Source: Microbotryomycetes sp. JL201 (Eukaryota; Basidiomycota; Microbotryomycetes). From it: 64,000 bases of DNA. The stretch lies in the NCBI GenBank assembly GCA_033819885.1, contig JAQYUZ010000011.1, positions 124,001 to 188,000 of the forward strand, read 5' to 3'. A program made the translations under genes and the position numbers. Under the pieces are notes generated by a model. That model saw only the letters and a program-made list of their open reading frames with translations, ran no database searches and had not been told where the DNA came from. This document shows positions 10,902-21,570 of this stretch, in pieces. Position 1 is the stretch's first letter; every line of letters begins with the position of its first letter.

Positions 10902-12683
10902 ATGGTGTCTGATAGTGCTCTCCATGCCTGTGCTGGTGCTGCCGGCGGCTGTGTTGCCATGTAAGTCGCGTCGGGCAAAGGTCTCGAATGCTGTCACGAC
11001 CAAGTTGCTCGTCGGGTGCGGGCGCGTCAAACAACCTCCGCGAAGCCCCAGTGGCTACTGATGCGATGTCAGATGCGCGAGACGCGTGCATCTCTGCGCA
11101 ATGCTTGCTGGGCTATCGCGCAAGCGACATGTTACCCCGGATCCCACGGGCGATTGCGCGAGCGCGACTGCTTTGCCGGCACTGCACCGGCTGTGAGGTC
11201 ACGCCTTGGTCAATCGATTTCGGTCATGCTCAAATCGCTCGGCGTCGGTGTCCGGTTTGGCTTTTGGCACAAGAGGCTTGCCCAGACGTATCACTGACCT
11301 CGCGCCTCTTCGACTCTATCAGGGCTATCACATGTGAGCTTCAAATCACCTATGTCAAGGGAGTCAAGCTGATGACGTATTCGCAACAGATCCCCTCGTC
11401 AATCTGTCGACCCGCTCGCAGGTGGCTGCCAAGAGCGAAGGCCAGGCAAGTCAGCCATTGAGGCTACAAGTCTCGCACATTGACACGAGGCATATATGTT
11501 CCGGCAGAGCACTCGGGCCGCAGCGCTCCAGGTGATCAAAAATGACGGGATTGTTGGACTTTACGATGGTCTCACGTCCTCGCTGCTTGGTATTGCCATC
11601 ACTAACGGGTGGGCATGGTTGAACCGCCTCGTATGACACTCACACTGACATCAGATTCATACTGCAGCATCTACTACCTCTTGTGAGACCGGGTTACGAG
11701 CGGCGGCGAGCATCGAATTGACAAAAAATGGCTTGTCCAGCTTTGAAGAAACCCGTGCAATCGTTCTTCGGGCCAAGAAGGGAGGCAAGGGCACTTTGAG
11801 CACTCTTGAATCAATGCTCACTAGTGCGATCGCCGGTGAGCAAATGTGAGGCCAAATTTCAAGTGTACTGTGCTGACATAGCGTTGCAGGCGCCGCCACG
11901 TCAATTCTGTCGAACCCAATCTGGGTCGTCAACGTGAGCAAGCATCAATGCATGACTCCGACGAAGAGTTGATAACCTGTGTGAGCAGACGCGTCAAACT
12001 GTTCGGACAACGGTCGCTGCCGCCGACAAGGGCCTGCCTCAAGCGCAAGGCAAGCCCAAGGTCGTCGTTGAGAAGAAGCTCAACGTCATTCAGACCATCC
12101 TGCACATCTTGAAGACGGACGGTCCCGCCGCATTCTTCCACGGTCTCGGACCCGCCCTCGTCCTCGTCAGCAATCCGATCTTGCAGTTCACTGTGAGTTT
12201 GATTCGGCGGAGAAGAGGAGAACTTTTCTCACGCATGATCACTCCGTCCAGCTTTTCGAACAGCTCAAGAACTGGATTCTTGAGCGACGACGCATCCGCT
12301 TGTCCAAGGCTGGCGCGGCTGCCCCCCCGCTGACCGACTTGGACTTTTTCTTGCTTGGTGCCATCTCCAAGCTGTTCGCCACTGGAATCACATATCCTTG
12401 TCAGTCTCAGCGGTCATGAATGGCCAGCATCCGCTAACCGGCTTCCGTTCCAGACCTCACCGTCAAAGCTCGCATGCAAGCCGGTCATGCAGAAGGTCGT
12501 TCGTATTCGTCGTCGCTTGACGGTTTGCGCAAAATCATCAAGAAGGAAGGTGTCTCCGGCCTGTATCGCGGCATCGGTCCCAAGCTCACTCAGAGTGTCG
12601 CGACGGCTGCGATCTTGTTTTTGGCAAAGGAAAAGATATATCAGGCAGTGTTGGTCGCCGCGGGACAACGTCAGAAGGCCTAA
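10902..12683 (+). CDS. Mitochondrial-carrier family protein, probable peroxisomal adenine-nucleotide carrier
   Basis: Three carrier repeats are visible, with motifs ITYPLVNLSTRSQ, SNPIWVVNTRQ and ITYPYLTVKARMQ at the odd-numbered helices, and GLYDGL, FFHGLG and GLYRGIG at the matching loops. The best relatives are PMP47/ANT1-type peroxisomal carriers, which bring ATP into peroxisomes for fatty-acid activation. Exon 1 (10902-10960) is joined by a 362-base intron to an 11-base exon (11323-11333, ggctatcacat); together with the next exon these give CVAMAITYPLVNL. A GC-AG intron follows at 11446-11507. A second small exon of 15 bases (11668-11682) gives GIYYL. The end is VLVAAGQRQKA. The carrier family call is certain, the peroxisomal substrate likely. 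Confidence 0.85.
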
Positions 12684-13150
12684 AGGATGAGACAAGCGCT
12701 ATCCAGCGAAAGTAAATGTGCAATACCATACCAATTTGACCGTTGGAGACTCGTGCTCGGCAAAACGGCCGAGCGGCTGGTACGGTCACGTGACTTCTCC
12801 AACGGAAGGCACGAAGCGGACTGCTATTGATGCAAGATCGCAGGAACAACGCAAGCTATTGCGTCATGATGATGAAGCGTTCGGAAATGTTGTTACGCGT
12901 CGCGACGCGCTCACTCTGGGCCTTTAGCGGTTATTGTGCATGTACCGTCCGCCAGAAAGGCACGCAGGCAGATTGAGAGTTGTACTACGGTCCTAATCTT
13001 GGCTCATTGTTGCAACGGCTGAGCGCTAGTTAGCTTCGAAGACTAGTCGCGCCTGCTGCGACTCTCAAGTCGCGCAAGCTAGCGCGTCGACTAAGTTGCT
13101 CTGCCCTGCCTCTTCATCCTCCTAGGTTTCACTCGTCCTGCGTGTCCGCC
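12684..13150. other. Intergenic region
   Basis: This stretch holds the 3' flank of the carrier and the promoter of the following secreted-protein gene. A pyrimidine-rich leader lies just before the start at 13151. No gene is seen. Confidence 0.4.
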
Positions 13151-13888
13151 ATGTTCTCCTTCCAGCGTCTTCGAAGTTTCGCTGTCATTGTTGCCCTCGG
13201 CCTGTCTGTGACAACCGCCGCCACTGTTTCGACGGATCAGGTGTTTGACAGCACCAAACCAAAGGCACTCATCGACTACTCTCCGCCGTTCAGTTATCCT
13301 AGTTAGTCACCAGGAATTGACAGCCCCGATTAATCTCATGCGAGTCTATCAACAGCTGGCGGCGAAGTATTCAAAGCGGGCCAAACGACCTCGGTGTCAT
13401 GGGACCAAAGCGAATTATATCCTTCTGAGAATGTGACGCAGTCCGCAGATCTTTTGCTTGGCTACACCGAGAATGGCAGCGCCTCTTTGCACCTGTGTAA
13501 GCCAATTATCTTCTTCTCGTACTCGGGCGAGGAACTGAATCAAAATGTGGGTTCCATACCAGTCTGGACGTTGGCGCAAGATATTCCTCTGTACGCCCCA
13601 AATCCCAATGAGATCAACGTTAAGTTGCCGGCAAATTTGACGACGCGCGATTCCTAGTGAGCTATGACACGAAATCTTTCCTCCGTTTCTCGTGAAAGTT
13701 GGACATTAATTCTCTCGCATCATGACAGCCTGTATGTGCTGCTCGGGTCCACCAACAATCGGTCTCCTCGATTCACAATCCTCGGCAGCGACGCGTCCGA
13801 ATCTGCCGACGCCACCGAAACGCTTGGACATCAGGTGAAAGCGCGCATGGCAGGAGGGTCCTCGAATATCGCAGAGCAGCTGGACTGA
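13151..13888 (+). CDS. KRE9/KNH1-like secreted cell-wall protein
   Basis: The start MFSFQRLRSFAVIVALGLSV is a signal peptide, ending near TTAAT. After a GT-AG intron the mature part reads TGGEVFKAGQTTSVSWD, which is the hallmark of the KRE9/KNH N-terminal Ig-like domain (secreted fungal wall proteins linked to beta-1,6-glucan assembly). The domain continues with LLLGYTENGSASL, NVGSIPVWTLAQDIPL, and after further introns LYVLLGSTNNRSPRFTIL, the expected closing strand. A short Ser/Ala-rich tail ends NIAEQLD. Total about 190 residues, short for the family, and I see no GPI-anchor signal, so it is probably released or held non-covalently in the wall. The third exon boundary (near 13500-13540) is uncertain. 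Confidence 0.7.
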
Positions 13889-14233
13889 TCGTGATTGCGA
13901 ATAGCTCTTGAAATACAGCAGTGTGTCCTGTAAAACGCGTGCTTGCCAATTTTTCTCTGGCGCGAACAGCTTCGCACGCCGAGGCCATCGCAAACTACCC
14001 CTGCCGTTGCCGCAATCTCTCGATCCATATTAATAATATGCTCAAAGATGTCTGCTAACACAGGCCTCCACCTGCATCATCTCCGAGATCGTGAAAATCC
14101 CGGCCTTTGACCGTCAAGATTATCCGCGGTAAGTGGTCTGACATAATCCACTTACGTCCGTCTGGGGTAGCCACACCTTCGAGAAAACAAGAGGCCGTCT
14201 GTGGCTCTCTCTTTCTTCATCCAAACATTCAAC
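13889..14233. other. Intergenic region
   Basis: The 345 bases before the alcohol dehydrogenase gene contain a pyrimidine-rich leader (ctctctctttcttcatcc) close to the start, typical of strongly expressed fungal genes. No other feature is seen. Confidence 0.4.
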
Positions 14234-15639
14234 ATGTCTGCTATCCCGGAACAGTTCACTGGTTACGGAGCCGTTGACGAGGCTGCCGGCAAGGCGTTCA
14301 ACCTGACCAAGTTCTCATGTAAGTGATTGAGCGCACAGACGCTGGACCGGGCTCAGTCGTCGTTGCCCGCTCATGCGCCGATGTCACGTTACCTCTATGC
14401 GCGTACATCCATGTTTCGATGTGGATATTGACCTTTCTGTGTGCTTGTAGACACTCCCAAGAAATGGACAGAGGACGACGTCGACATCAAGATCGGTCAG
14501 TCAACGAGAGCTGGGGCTGACTTTGCAAGTCATTGACTTTGAAGTCTATACAGATTGCTGCGGGGTTTGTGGAAGTGACTTGCATTGCATCTCGAATGGT
14601 GAGTCGCAATTCGCACTTTCTTTCTCTCGGCAGCCGCCCTGAGACCGAAACTTTTGCAGGTTGGCCGTCACCCACTCAGTACAAGGCGATTGTCGGTCAT
14701 GAAGTCGTCGGCACAATCGTCCGCGCTGGGGACAAGAGTGGTCTCAAGGTTGGCCAACGTGTTGGTGTCGGTGCTCAATCCGGCTCTTGCGGCGAATGCG
14801 ACCTTTGCTCTCGCAACCGCGAGCAGTACTGCGAGAAGGGCATGATTGGCACATATCAGGGCAAATGGCCCGAGGACGGATCGTATTCGCAGGGTGGCTA
14901 TGCCGACTACATTCGCGTTCGCGGCCGGTTTGCCATTCCAATTCCGGAGGGTCTCGACAGCGAGGACGTTGCACCTCTCATGTGCGCCGGTGTTACCACT
15001 TACAGCCCCCTGAAGCGTTTCGGCGCTGGCCCTGGCAAGCGTGTTGGCGTCATCGGAATCGGTGGTCTTGTAAGTTTGTGAACGCTCTCGTGCCACGCAT
15101 CCCTAGTGCTTACTTTGCGACCGTTATAGGGTCACCTCGCTCTTCAATTGTCGAACGCCCTTGGCGCAGAGACTTTTGCTCTCAGTCACTCTGACCGCAA
15201 GGTCGGCGACGCTGAAAAGCTCGGCGTCAAGCCCGAGAACTTTATCATTACCAAAGATCAGAAAGAGACGGTCAAGAAATGGGGACGCAAGTTTGACTTG
15301 CTTTTGTGCACGGCTTTCCAGAACGACTTGCCTGTCGAGAAGCTCTTCTTCCCTCTGCTCGCTCCCGAAGGCACGCTGTGCCTCGTTGGCTTGCCCGAGG
15401 AGAAGCTCGCTCCCATGTACGGTCATGCTCTCGTTGGCAAGGGCGTAGCCATGGCTGGTTCGCTCATCGGTGGTACTGATGAACTGCGCGAGGTGCTCAC
15501 GTTGGCGGCCGAGAAGGGCATCAAGGCGTGGACCGAAGTCAGGCCCATGTCCGAAGCTGCACAGACGATGAAAGACATGCATGCCGGTCACGCTCGCTAC
15601 CGCTATGTCCTGACGAATGGCAAGGACGGCAAGCTTTGA
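14234..15639 (+). CDS. Zinc-type NADP(H) alcohol dehydrogenase, cinnamyl/ADH6-like
   Basis: A medium-chain dehydrogenase of about 360 residues beginning MSAIPEQFTGYG. The catalytic zinc region is CCGVCGSDLHC and GHEVVG; the structural zinc is bound by the four cysteines of CGECDLCSRNREQYC. The nucleotide fold has GIGGLGHLAL, and SHSDRK after the second strand suggests preference for NADP(H), as in yeast ADH6/ADH7. The C-terminal part has GLPEEKLAP, GSLIGGTDELREVL and MHAGHARYRYVL, also typical of that subgroup. It reduces aliphatic and aromatic aldehydes in the cytosol. Introns are short and all GT-AG; they split the catalytic-zinc region (joining KID/CCGVCG and SNG/WPSP) and the GGLG turn. 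Confidence 0.92.
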
Positions 15640-15872
15640 AGAAGGGCACGTACACGTGTTACGATGTAGATAAAGTTTGAAATAGACGACATACACGTCA
15701 TAGATAGATCAGCGACAATGCAATAGAGTGACAATGCAATAGAGTGACATTTACTACCTCGTTGGCCATGGCGCTTTACTTGTTTTTCTGTGCCACCGAA
15801 CGAATGTGTTTTGGCGTGCGCGCTCAGGCCGCATCGCGCGCTTGGTTTCACCTTTTCCCCACCCGCACGACA

Positions 15873-17864
15873 ATGTTGCGCGCCACGCCGTCTCGCTTGT
15901 TGCGCAGTGCTTGCCGCTTAAGTGTGCCTCAGCGGTCGGTGTCGAGCGCTGCCAAGAGTGCGATTGCGCTGCAGCAGGCGAACCGCCGCGCGTCGCTGTA
16001 CCAGACTGGCAGCCAGCTGAGGCAGGCGTCGACCGAGAGCGGCGATGGAGTCGCACAGGTCAGTCGAGCAAGCGCTCTGGTTCTGTTCCGTGCATGAGAG
16101 GATTTGTGGCGCGCGCGGGCGCTGTTTCGGTTTTCGTTGGTCGATTGGGGACAGCGCGCAGATCCGCATCGATCACGGCACACGCGCCACCGTGCACGCA
16201 TCAGACGAGCGGGAATAAGCAGACGATCGCAGTTGTACCTCTTCGGCTCTTTAGACGCGGCACAGGGGCTCTGTGTCAGCTGGTCTGCGCGCTCGGACCA
16301 ACGCCCGCGCACAATGCAAACCGAGGCGCACACGCTGGATGGACACTAGGGCCACGACTGCCATCTCAAGCAACAAAGGCTGACAATTTGCACACACTCT
16401 CTCCTTAGATGACCGTCCGCGAAGCACTCAACTCTGCCATGGAGGAGGAAATGATCCGCGACGAGACTGTGTTTGTACTTGGCGAGGAAGTCGCGCAATA
16501 CAACGGTGCTTACAAGGTCAGCTCCTGCACCCAATCCTCGACCTGACGTCTGTACACTCAACAAGCTTTGCGCACAGGTCACAAAAGGCTTGCTGGACAA
16601 GTTTGGCGAGAAGCGAGTTGTCGACACACGTCAGTCGATTCCGAAACAGCACGAGTTACAACCGTATTGATACTCCATTCACCTGCAGCCATTACGGAAG
16701 CCGGATTCTGCGGTCTCGCCGTCGGCGCCGCCTTCGCGGGTCTGCGACCCGTCTGCGAATTCATGACATTTAACTTTGCCATGCAGGCACGTCTGCTCTT
16801 TGATTGGCTCGTAGAGTCGTCGCTGACACTCCCCTTCACTTTCCAGGCAATTGATCAGATTGTCAACTCGGCCGGCAAGACATACTACATGTCTGGCGGG
16901 TCAGTCCTGAACGCGAACTACGCCACCGCAGCATCGCCGCTGACTTTGGAGTCTGCAGCAATGTTCCTTGCCCCGTCGTCTTCCGAGGACCCAACGGCGC
17001 TGCCGCCGGTGTTGGTGCTCAGCATTCGCAAGACTATGCTTGTGAGTCTGGCGCATGAACGCAATGTGGGCGCTTCCACTGACGGATGAGCGGCTTGTAG
17101 CATGGTACGGTCAAATTCCCGGTCTCAAGGTCGTCTCGCCCTGGTCAGCAGAAGATTGCCGTGGATTGCTCAAGGTGCGCGACTGGATCCTGCTTCGTAC
17201 TGAACCGGCCTGACTCTTGCGCGCATACAAGGCTGCCATTCGTGACCCCAACCCAGTCGTCGTCTTGGAAAACGAGATTCTTTACGGACAAACATTCGAT
17301 GTCTCCAAAGAGGCGCAATCCACCGATTTCCTCTTGCCCATCGGCAAGGCAAAGGTCGAGCGCGTCGGCAAAGATGTCACTGTTGTTGCCCACTCGCGCA
17401 TGGTCGGCCTGTCGCTCGAGGCCGCAGAGATCTTGAAGAAGGAGGAAGGTATCGAGGTCGAGGTTATCAACTTGCGAAGCATTCGACCGCTCGACATTGA
17501 GACGATCAAGGAGTCGATCAAGAAGACCAATCGGTGCGCTCGAGCGATGCGCGAGTGAAATTCAAAGCTGACTTTACTCGTCAAGACTTGTCACCGTCGA
17601 GGGCGGCTTCCCCGCATTCGGTGTCGGCTCTGAGATCGCCGCGCAGGTCGTCGAGAGCGAGGCATTCGATTACCTCGATGCGCCAGTTGAGCGAATTACT
17701 GGCGCTGACCTGCCCACGCCTGTTAGTTTCAGGCTGCACAATCTCGCAATATGGTCATGCTGATGTCAACCTTGCCACAGTACGCCAAGGCGCTCGAAGA
17801 CCTTGCCTTCCCCGACACGGCCTTGATCGCCAAGGTTATCAAGAGGTCGCTCTACCGATCATAG
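15873..17864 (+). CDS. PDB1: Pyruvate dehydrogenase E1 component subunit beta, mitochondrial
   Basis: Exon 1 encodes a mitochondrial presequence ([18 protein letters not shown], Arg/Ser-rich, no acids) ending at VAQ. A 349-base intron (16060-16408) separates it from the mature start [15 protein letters not shown]. The E1 beta fold follows: [62 protein letters not shown], then after a splice [19 protein letters not shown], and [17 protein letters not shown]. The C-terminal half has [23 protein letters not shown] and [17 protein letters not shown]. It forms the E1 heterotetramer with the alpha subunit and decarboxylates pyruvate with thiamine diphosphate in the matrix. Seven or more introns; ends [13 protein letters not shown]. 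Confidence 0.95.
16060..16408 (+). other. Long first intron of the pyruvate dehydrogenase beta gene
   Basis: At 349 bases it is about six times the usual intron here. It cuts exactly between the targeting presequence and the mature protein. A branch-like ggctgac lies 27 bases before the AG. I looked for snoRNA C/D boxes and found none convincing. Confidence 0.6.
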
Positions 17865-18678
17865 ATGGCACTGGCAGTTTTATGGGTACGAGACTTTGAT
17901 GTACGGATAGCCCCTCTCGCGACTTCTCTCTTTTCTCTTGCACTTTCGCCCGGACGCAATGCTAGACGTTACATATCTTGCTTCATATTGTGCTTCCTAG
18001 GGAGCGTTGTAGCCGCTCTGTGCGGTCTTTGAAAGTCGTTTGCAGTACGCAGAGTACAGCGCACGAAGCGGTCAGCCGGCGGACGGAGCCGAGAACTGTA
18101 GGCGCAACCGATGTGTACCGAGCCCTTGCTCAACGTCATGTGTCTCGATTGTGTCCGGCTATGCCCCGGCGTGAGTCTATAAGCACAATCCCCGCTCGTC
18201 GATCAAGTTGACAAGCAAGGCTTGGCACGTTCCTTTTTTTTTGCGCGGAGATCAGATTTTCCAAGCGATCTCGTGCATGGCAGCATAATCAGATCCCATG
18301 CATGCAGAGTATTTGCCATTCCCGTGCCGTCCGTGCAGAAATCATCGCTGATTTCCAGCAAAGAATACAAACCACGTCAGGAGCCAAGACTTGGCTAGCG
18401 CACGGTCGCCTCGCTTTCACGCGGTGGACCCTATCGCTGAAAAACTTGTCCCACGCTGTTGCCCAGACTTGAGCATGTGTAAAGCAGGCATATCTCTGTA
18501 ATATCAGTCCTCGACAAAGCTGGGCAACAAAGGCATGCCGTCTGGGGTTTGGAGGGCTTCCGCAAGGCAGGGAGGCCGATGCTTTTTTACCTCACTCCTG
18601 GCTTGAAGCACAGACACAAGTGAGCAGCGACAGGACGCAGCATGTGTCGTGATCTGACCCTCCGCATCAGTGGCAGGC
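17865..18678. other. Intergenic region
   Basis: The 814 bases between the dehydrogenase and the first peptide transporter contain a T-run near 18233-18242 and a repeated catgca motif near 18275-18305. No gene is supported. Confidence 0.35.
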
Positions 18679-20569
18679 ATGCAAGGCGACGACCTCGCGA
18701 TTGCCGGTTTAGCAGAATCGCAACGCGACAGGGCGATCGCCGCCGAAAAGCTTGACAAGAATGAGTACACTGTCGAAAGCGGTTACGCATCGAAGCACTC
18801 GGACGATTACTCTGCCTCGGAGGAGGAAATCCATCCCGACTCGCCAACCGAAGAAGAGAAAGCCACGCTGCGCCGCGTCCCCGATTCGCTCAACTACAAA
18901 GCGTTCTTGATCGGCTTCGTCGAGCTATGCGAGCGATTTTCGTACTATGGTACGACAGTTTCACTTACAAACTTTGTCCAACAACAACGTCCGCCATACT
19001 CGAGGACTGGCTTTTCGCGCCCAGATGATGTCTCGGGTTTCCTTGGCCTTGGACAGCGGGCTGCCACGGGCATCGTCTTGTTCAATAGCTTCTGGGCATA
19101 TTTGTCGCCCACTATCGGAGCTATTGTCGCCGACCAATATCTCGGACGTCTGAAAACGATTCAGTATTCCCTCGTCATCTGCATTATTGGCCATGTCATG
19201 CTCACAATGACTGCCCTGCCAACAATGGGTGATAAGCCCGACTCGGCGCTTGCTCTGCTCGTCTTCTCTTTGGTGGTTATGGGCCTCGGCACTGGTGGTT
19301 TCAAATCCAACATCTCGCCGCTCGTTGCCGAGCAATCCAACAACACCTATTTGCGCGTGAAAACAAAGAGTGACGGTACTCGCGTGCTCGTTGATCCATC
19401 GCAAACCAGTGCTCGAATCTACCTCTACTTCTATCTGCTAATCAACGTCGGAGCACTAGTCGGTCAAGTCTCCATGTCATTCGCATCGAAAGTGAGTCTG
19501 GATGCCCGATTCGATTTTGTTACGCTCTGACACATTCAATGCATCTAGCATGTCGGCTACTGGCTTGCGTTTTGCTTGCCCACAGTTGTCTTGCTCACCT
19601 GCCCGCTTGTGCTGTTCCTTGGACGCAACATCTACGTCAATCGCCCTCCAACAAAGAGTGTCATACCCACAGCTCTACGCGTCATCCGTACAGCCGGCCG
19701 TGGCAAATGGTTCAAACCTAGCGCTTTGCGGTCGAGCACGTTCTGGGACAGCGCAAAGCCGACAACGGGCGAAAAGCCGAGTTGGATGACATGGGACTCG
19801 CATTTTGTCGACGAAATCGCCCGAGGTGTCAAGGCTTGTCAGATCTTTGTGCTATACCCACTCTTTTGGGTCTGCTACAACCAAGTGTATGGCAACCTTG
19901 TCTCGCAGGCAGCGGTGCTCGACAACCACGGTCTGCCGAACGAGCTCGTGTCGAACCTAAACCCGCTGGCACTCGTCATCCTTATCCCGGTATTCGATCT
20001 CGCCGTTTACCCCATGGTCAGGAAATGCGGTATCCGAGTCACCCCGATTCGCAAGATCACTGCTGGCTTCATTACGGCGTCGCTGTCGATGGTCTCTGCG
20101 GGCGTTTTGCAATCGCATATCTACTCCGCTTCACCATGTGGAAGATACGCTGCAACGTGTGAAGAGCAGCAATTCATCCCGTTGTCTGTGTGGTCACAGA
20201 CTCCAACGTTCGTCCTCGTCGCCATCAGCGAAATCTTTGCGTCCATTACGGGCCTGGAGGTAAGTCATGCAAAAGCGCACAGCGAAAGCAGTCGCTGACT
20301 TGTCTCGTATCTCAAAGGTCGCCTACAACAAGGCTCCGAAGTCGATGCGATCCCTCGTGACGGCCATGTTTCTTGCCACGTCGGCGATTTCATCAGCAAT
20401 CGGTCAAGCGTTCTTGCCACTGTCAGAAGATCCGCTACTCGTTGTGAACTATGCAGTCATGGCAGGCGTTTCGTTCGCAGCCGGCATTCTTTTTTATGCC
20501 TTGTTTTACAAGCTCGATAGGGAGGAGGACCGGCTTAACGAATTGCAAGAGGGCCGCATTGGTCAATAG
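18679..20569 (+). CDS. POT/PTR2-family oligopeptide transporter, copy 1
   Basis: A proton-coupled di/tripeptide transporter of about 590 residues with 12 expected helices. After an acidic N-terminal tail of about 65 residues comes the POT signature FVELCERFSYYGTTV, then GQRAATGIVLFNSFWAYLSP, GAIVADQYLGRLKTI, GLGTGGFKSNISPLVAEQ, YLYFYLLINVGALVG and, near the end, APKSMRSLVTAMF. Start chosen at the ATG at 18679, which aligns with the start of the neighbouring copy; the frame is open for three codons before it. Two short introns lie near 19491-19550 and 20260-20318. It is followed in the same orientation by a second copy, so the pair arose by tandem duplication and then diverged strongly. Confidence 0.93.
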
Positions 20570-21570
20570 CAGAGCGATAAGAGCAAAATGGCCATGGACG
20601 TGAGTTGCAATATATGTATGTCCACAAAGCTCTGTCGGTTCGGTACAGTGCCCGAGCCGGTACTTTTTAGTGGAGATGATTCGAGCCATTCGGGTCAATC
20701 CGACCTTTGCCGTGAGGAGTGGGTAGCATGATAAGAGGTAACCCCAGCTTTGAACCACACGCACGTGACGCAAGCCGCTTTACAGAGTCTAAACACGGCT
20801 TGCCGCGATGAAGCTTTTCGGAATCTCCGGTCCGGGACACCATACGTGTGCCCCGACGGCTTGGATGGCCCCGTGATGCGATTGCGAAAGTCGACGTCGA
20901 ATCGTTCATCCGCTCGCCGGCGACCATGCCGCCTGTTTGGGATTCCGCAAATTGGCTAGCCCTGCGCAACGGCGATCCGCGGCAAACCCCGTGGTTTCAC
21001 ATGTTTATGGCAGGATCTATTGCGATGTGCAAACATTCGCTCGCTATTCACCCATTTCATGGGACACTCGATGATCAAGCCCGCATAGAGTGCACAGACG
21101 TCATGCTTGGCGGTCTCACTGACCTCCTGTTAAGAGACATAGCGCGCTTGATTGATCTATTTTTGGGAACGACCGCGCGTGAAACACGCGCTCGGACCTT
21201 GCGAACGCGTGCGTACCCAAGCGATTGCCCGCAAAAAGGTGGAGACTCCCATGCGCATGGCCAAAGACCTTGCAAGCATCAAAGGGCTCGAAGAACGGCA
21301 GAGCAATCCGCAAAGCGCGCTCCGGGCTCTCGCCAAGCGAGGAGAAGAAAAACAGATTCGATCCACTTCTTTCTTTCACCTCTCTCGCACACCCGACTCG
21401 TGAAACTTGGAAGCAGGCCTCAAGAGTAGCACACCTGCCTGCAAGTCCTTGGTCAGAAGGGATTCCAGTTTGAGTTTGCCACCAGCCAGAGCCGCTCTCG
21501 TCAGCCAAAGTAAATTTTTCATGTTATGCACAAGTGTGATTCACAGATCCTAATCTCCTTTTGATACCAG
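20570..21570. other. Intergenic region between tandem transporters
   Basis: About 1 kb. A long open frame on the plus strand (about 20848-21429) begins without ATG, has no recognisable motif and an abnormal Arg-rich composition, so I do not call it. The region presumably carries the promoter of copy 2. Confidence 0.35.

Noticed and set aside
10961-11322. snoRNA or extra exon inside the long carrier intron
   Set aside because: No convincing C/D or H/ACA boxes, and no additional exon is needed for the protein.
20848-21429. 193-codon frame between the two peptide transporters
   Set aside because: No ATG at its start, Arg/Cys-rich random composition, no splice partner or family motif.
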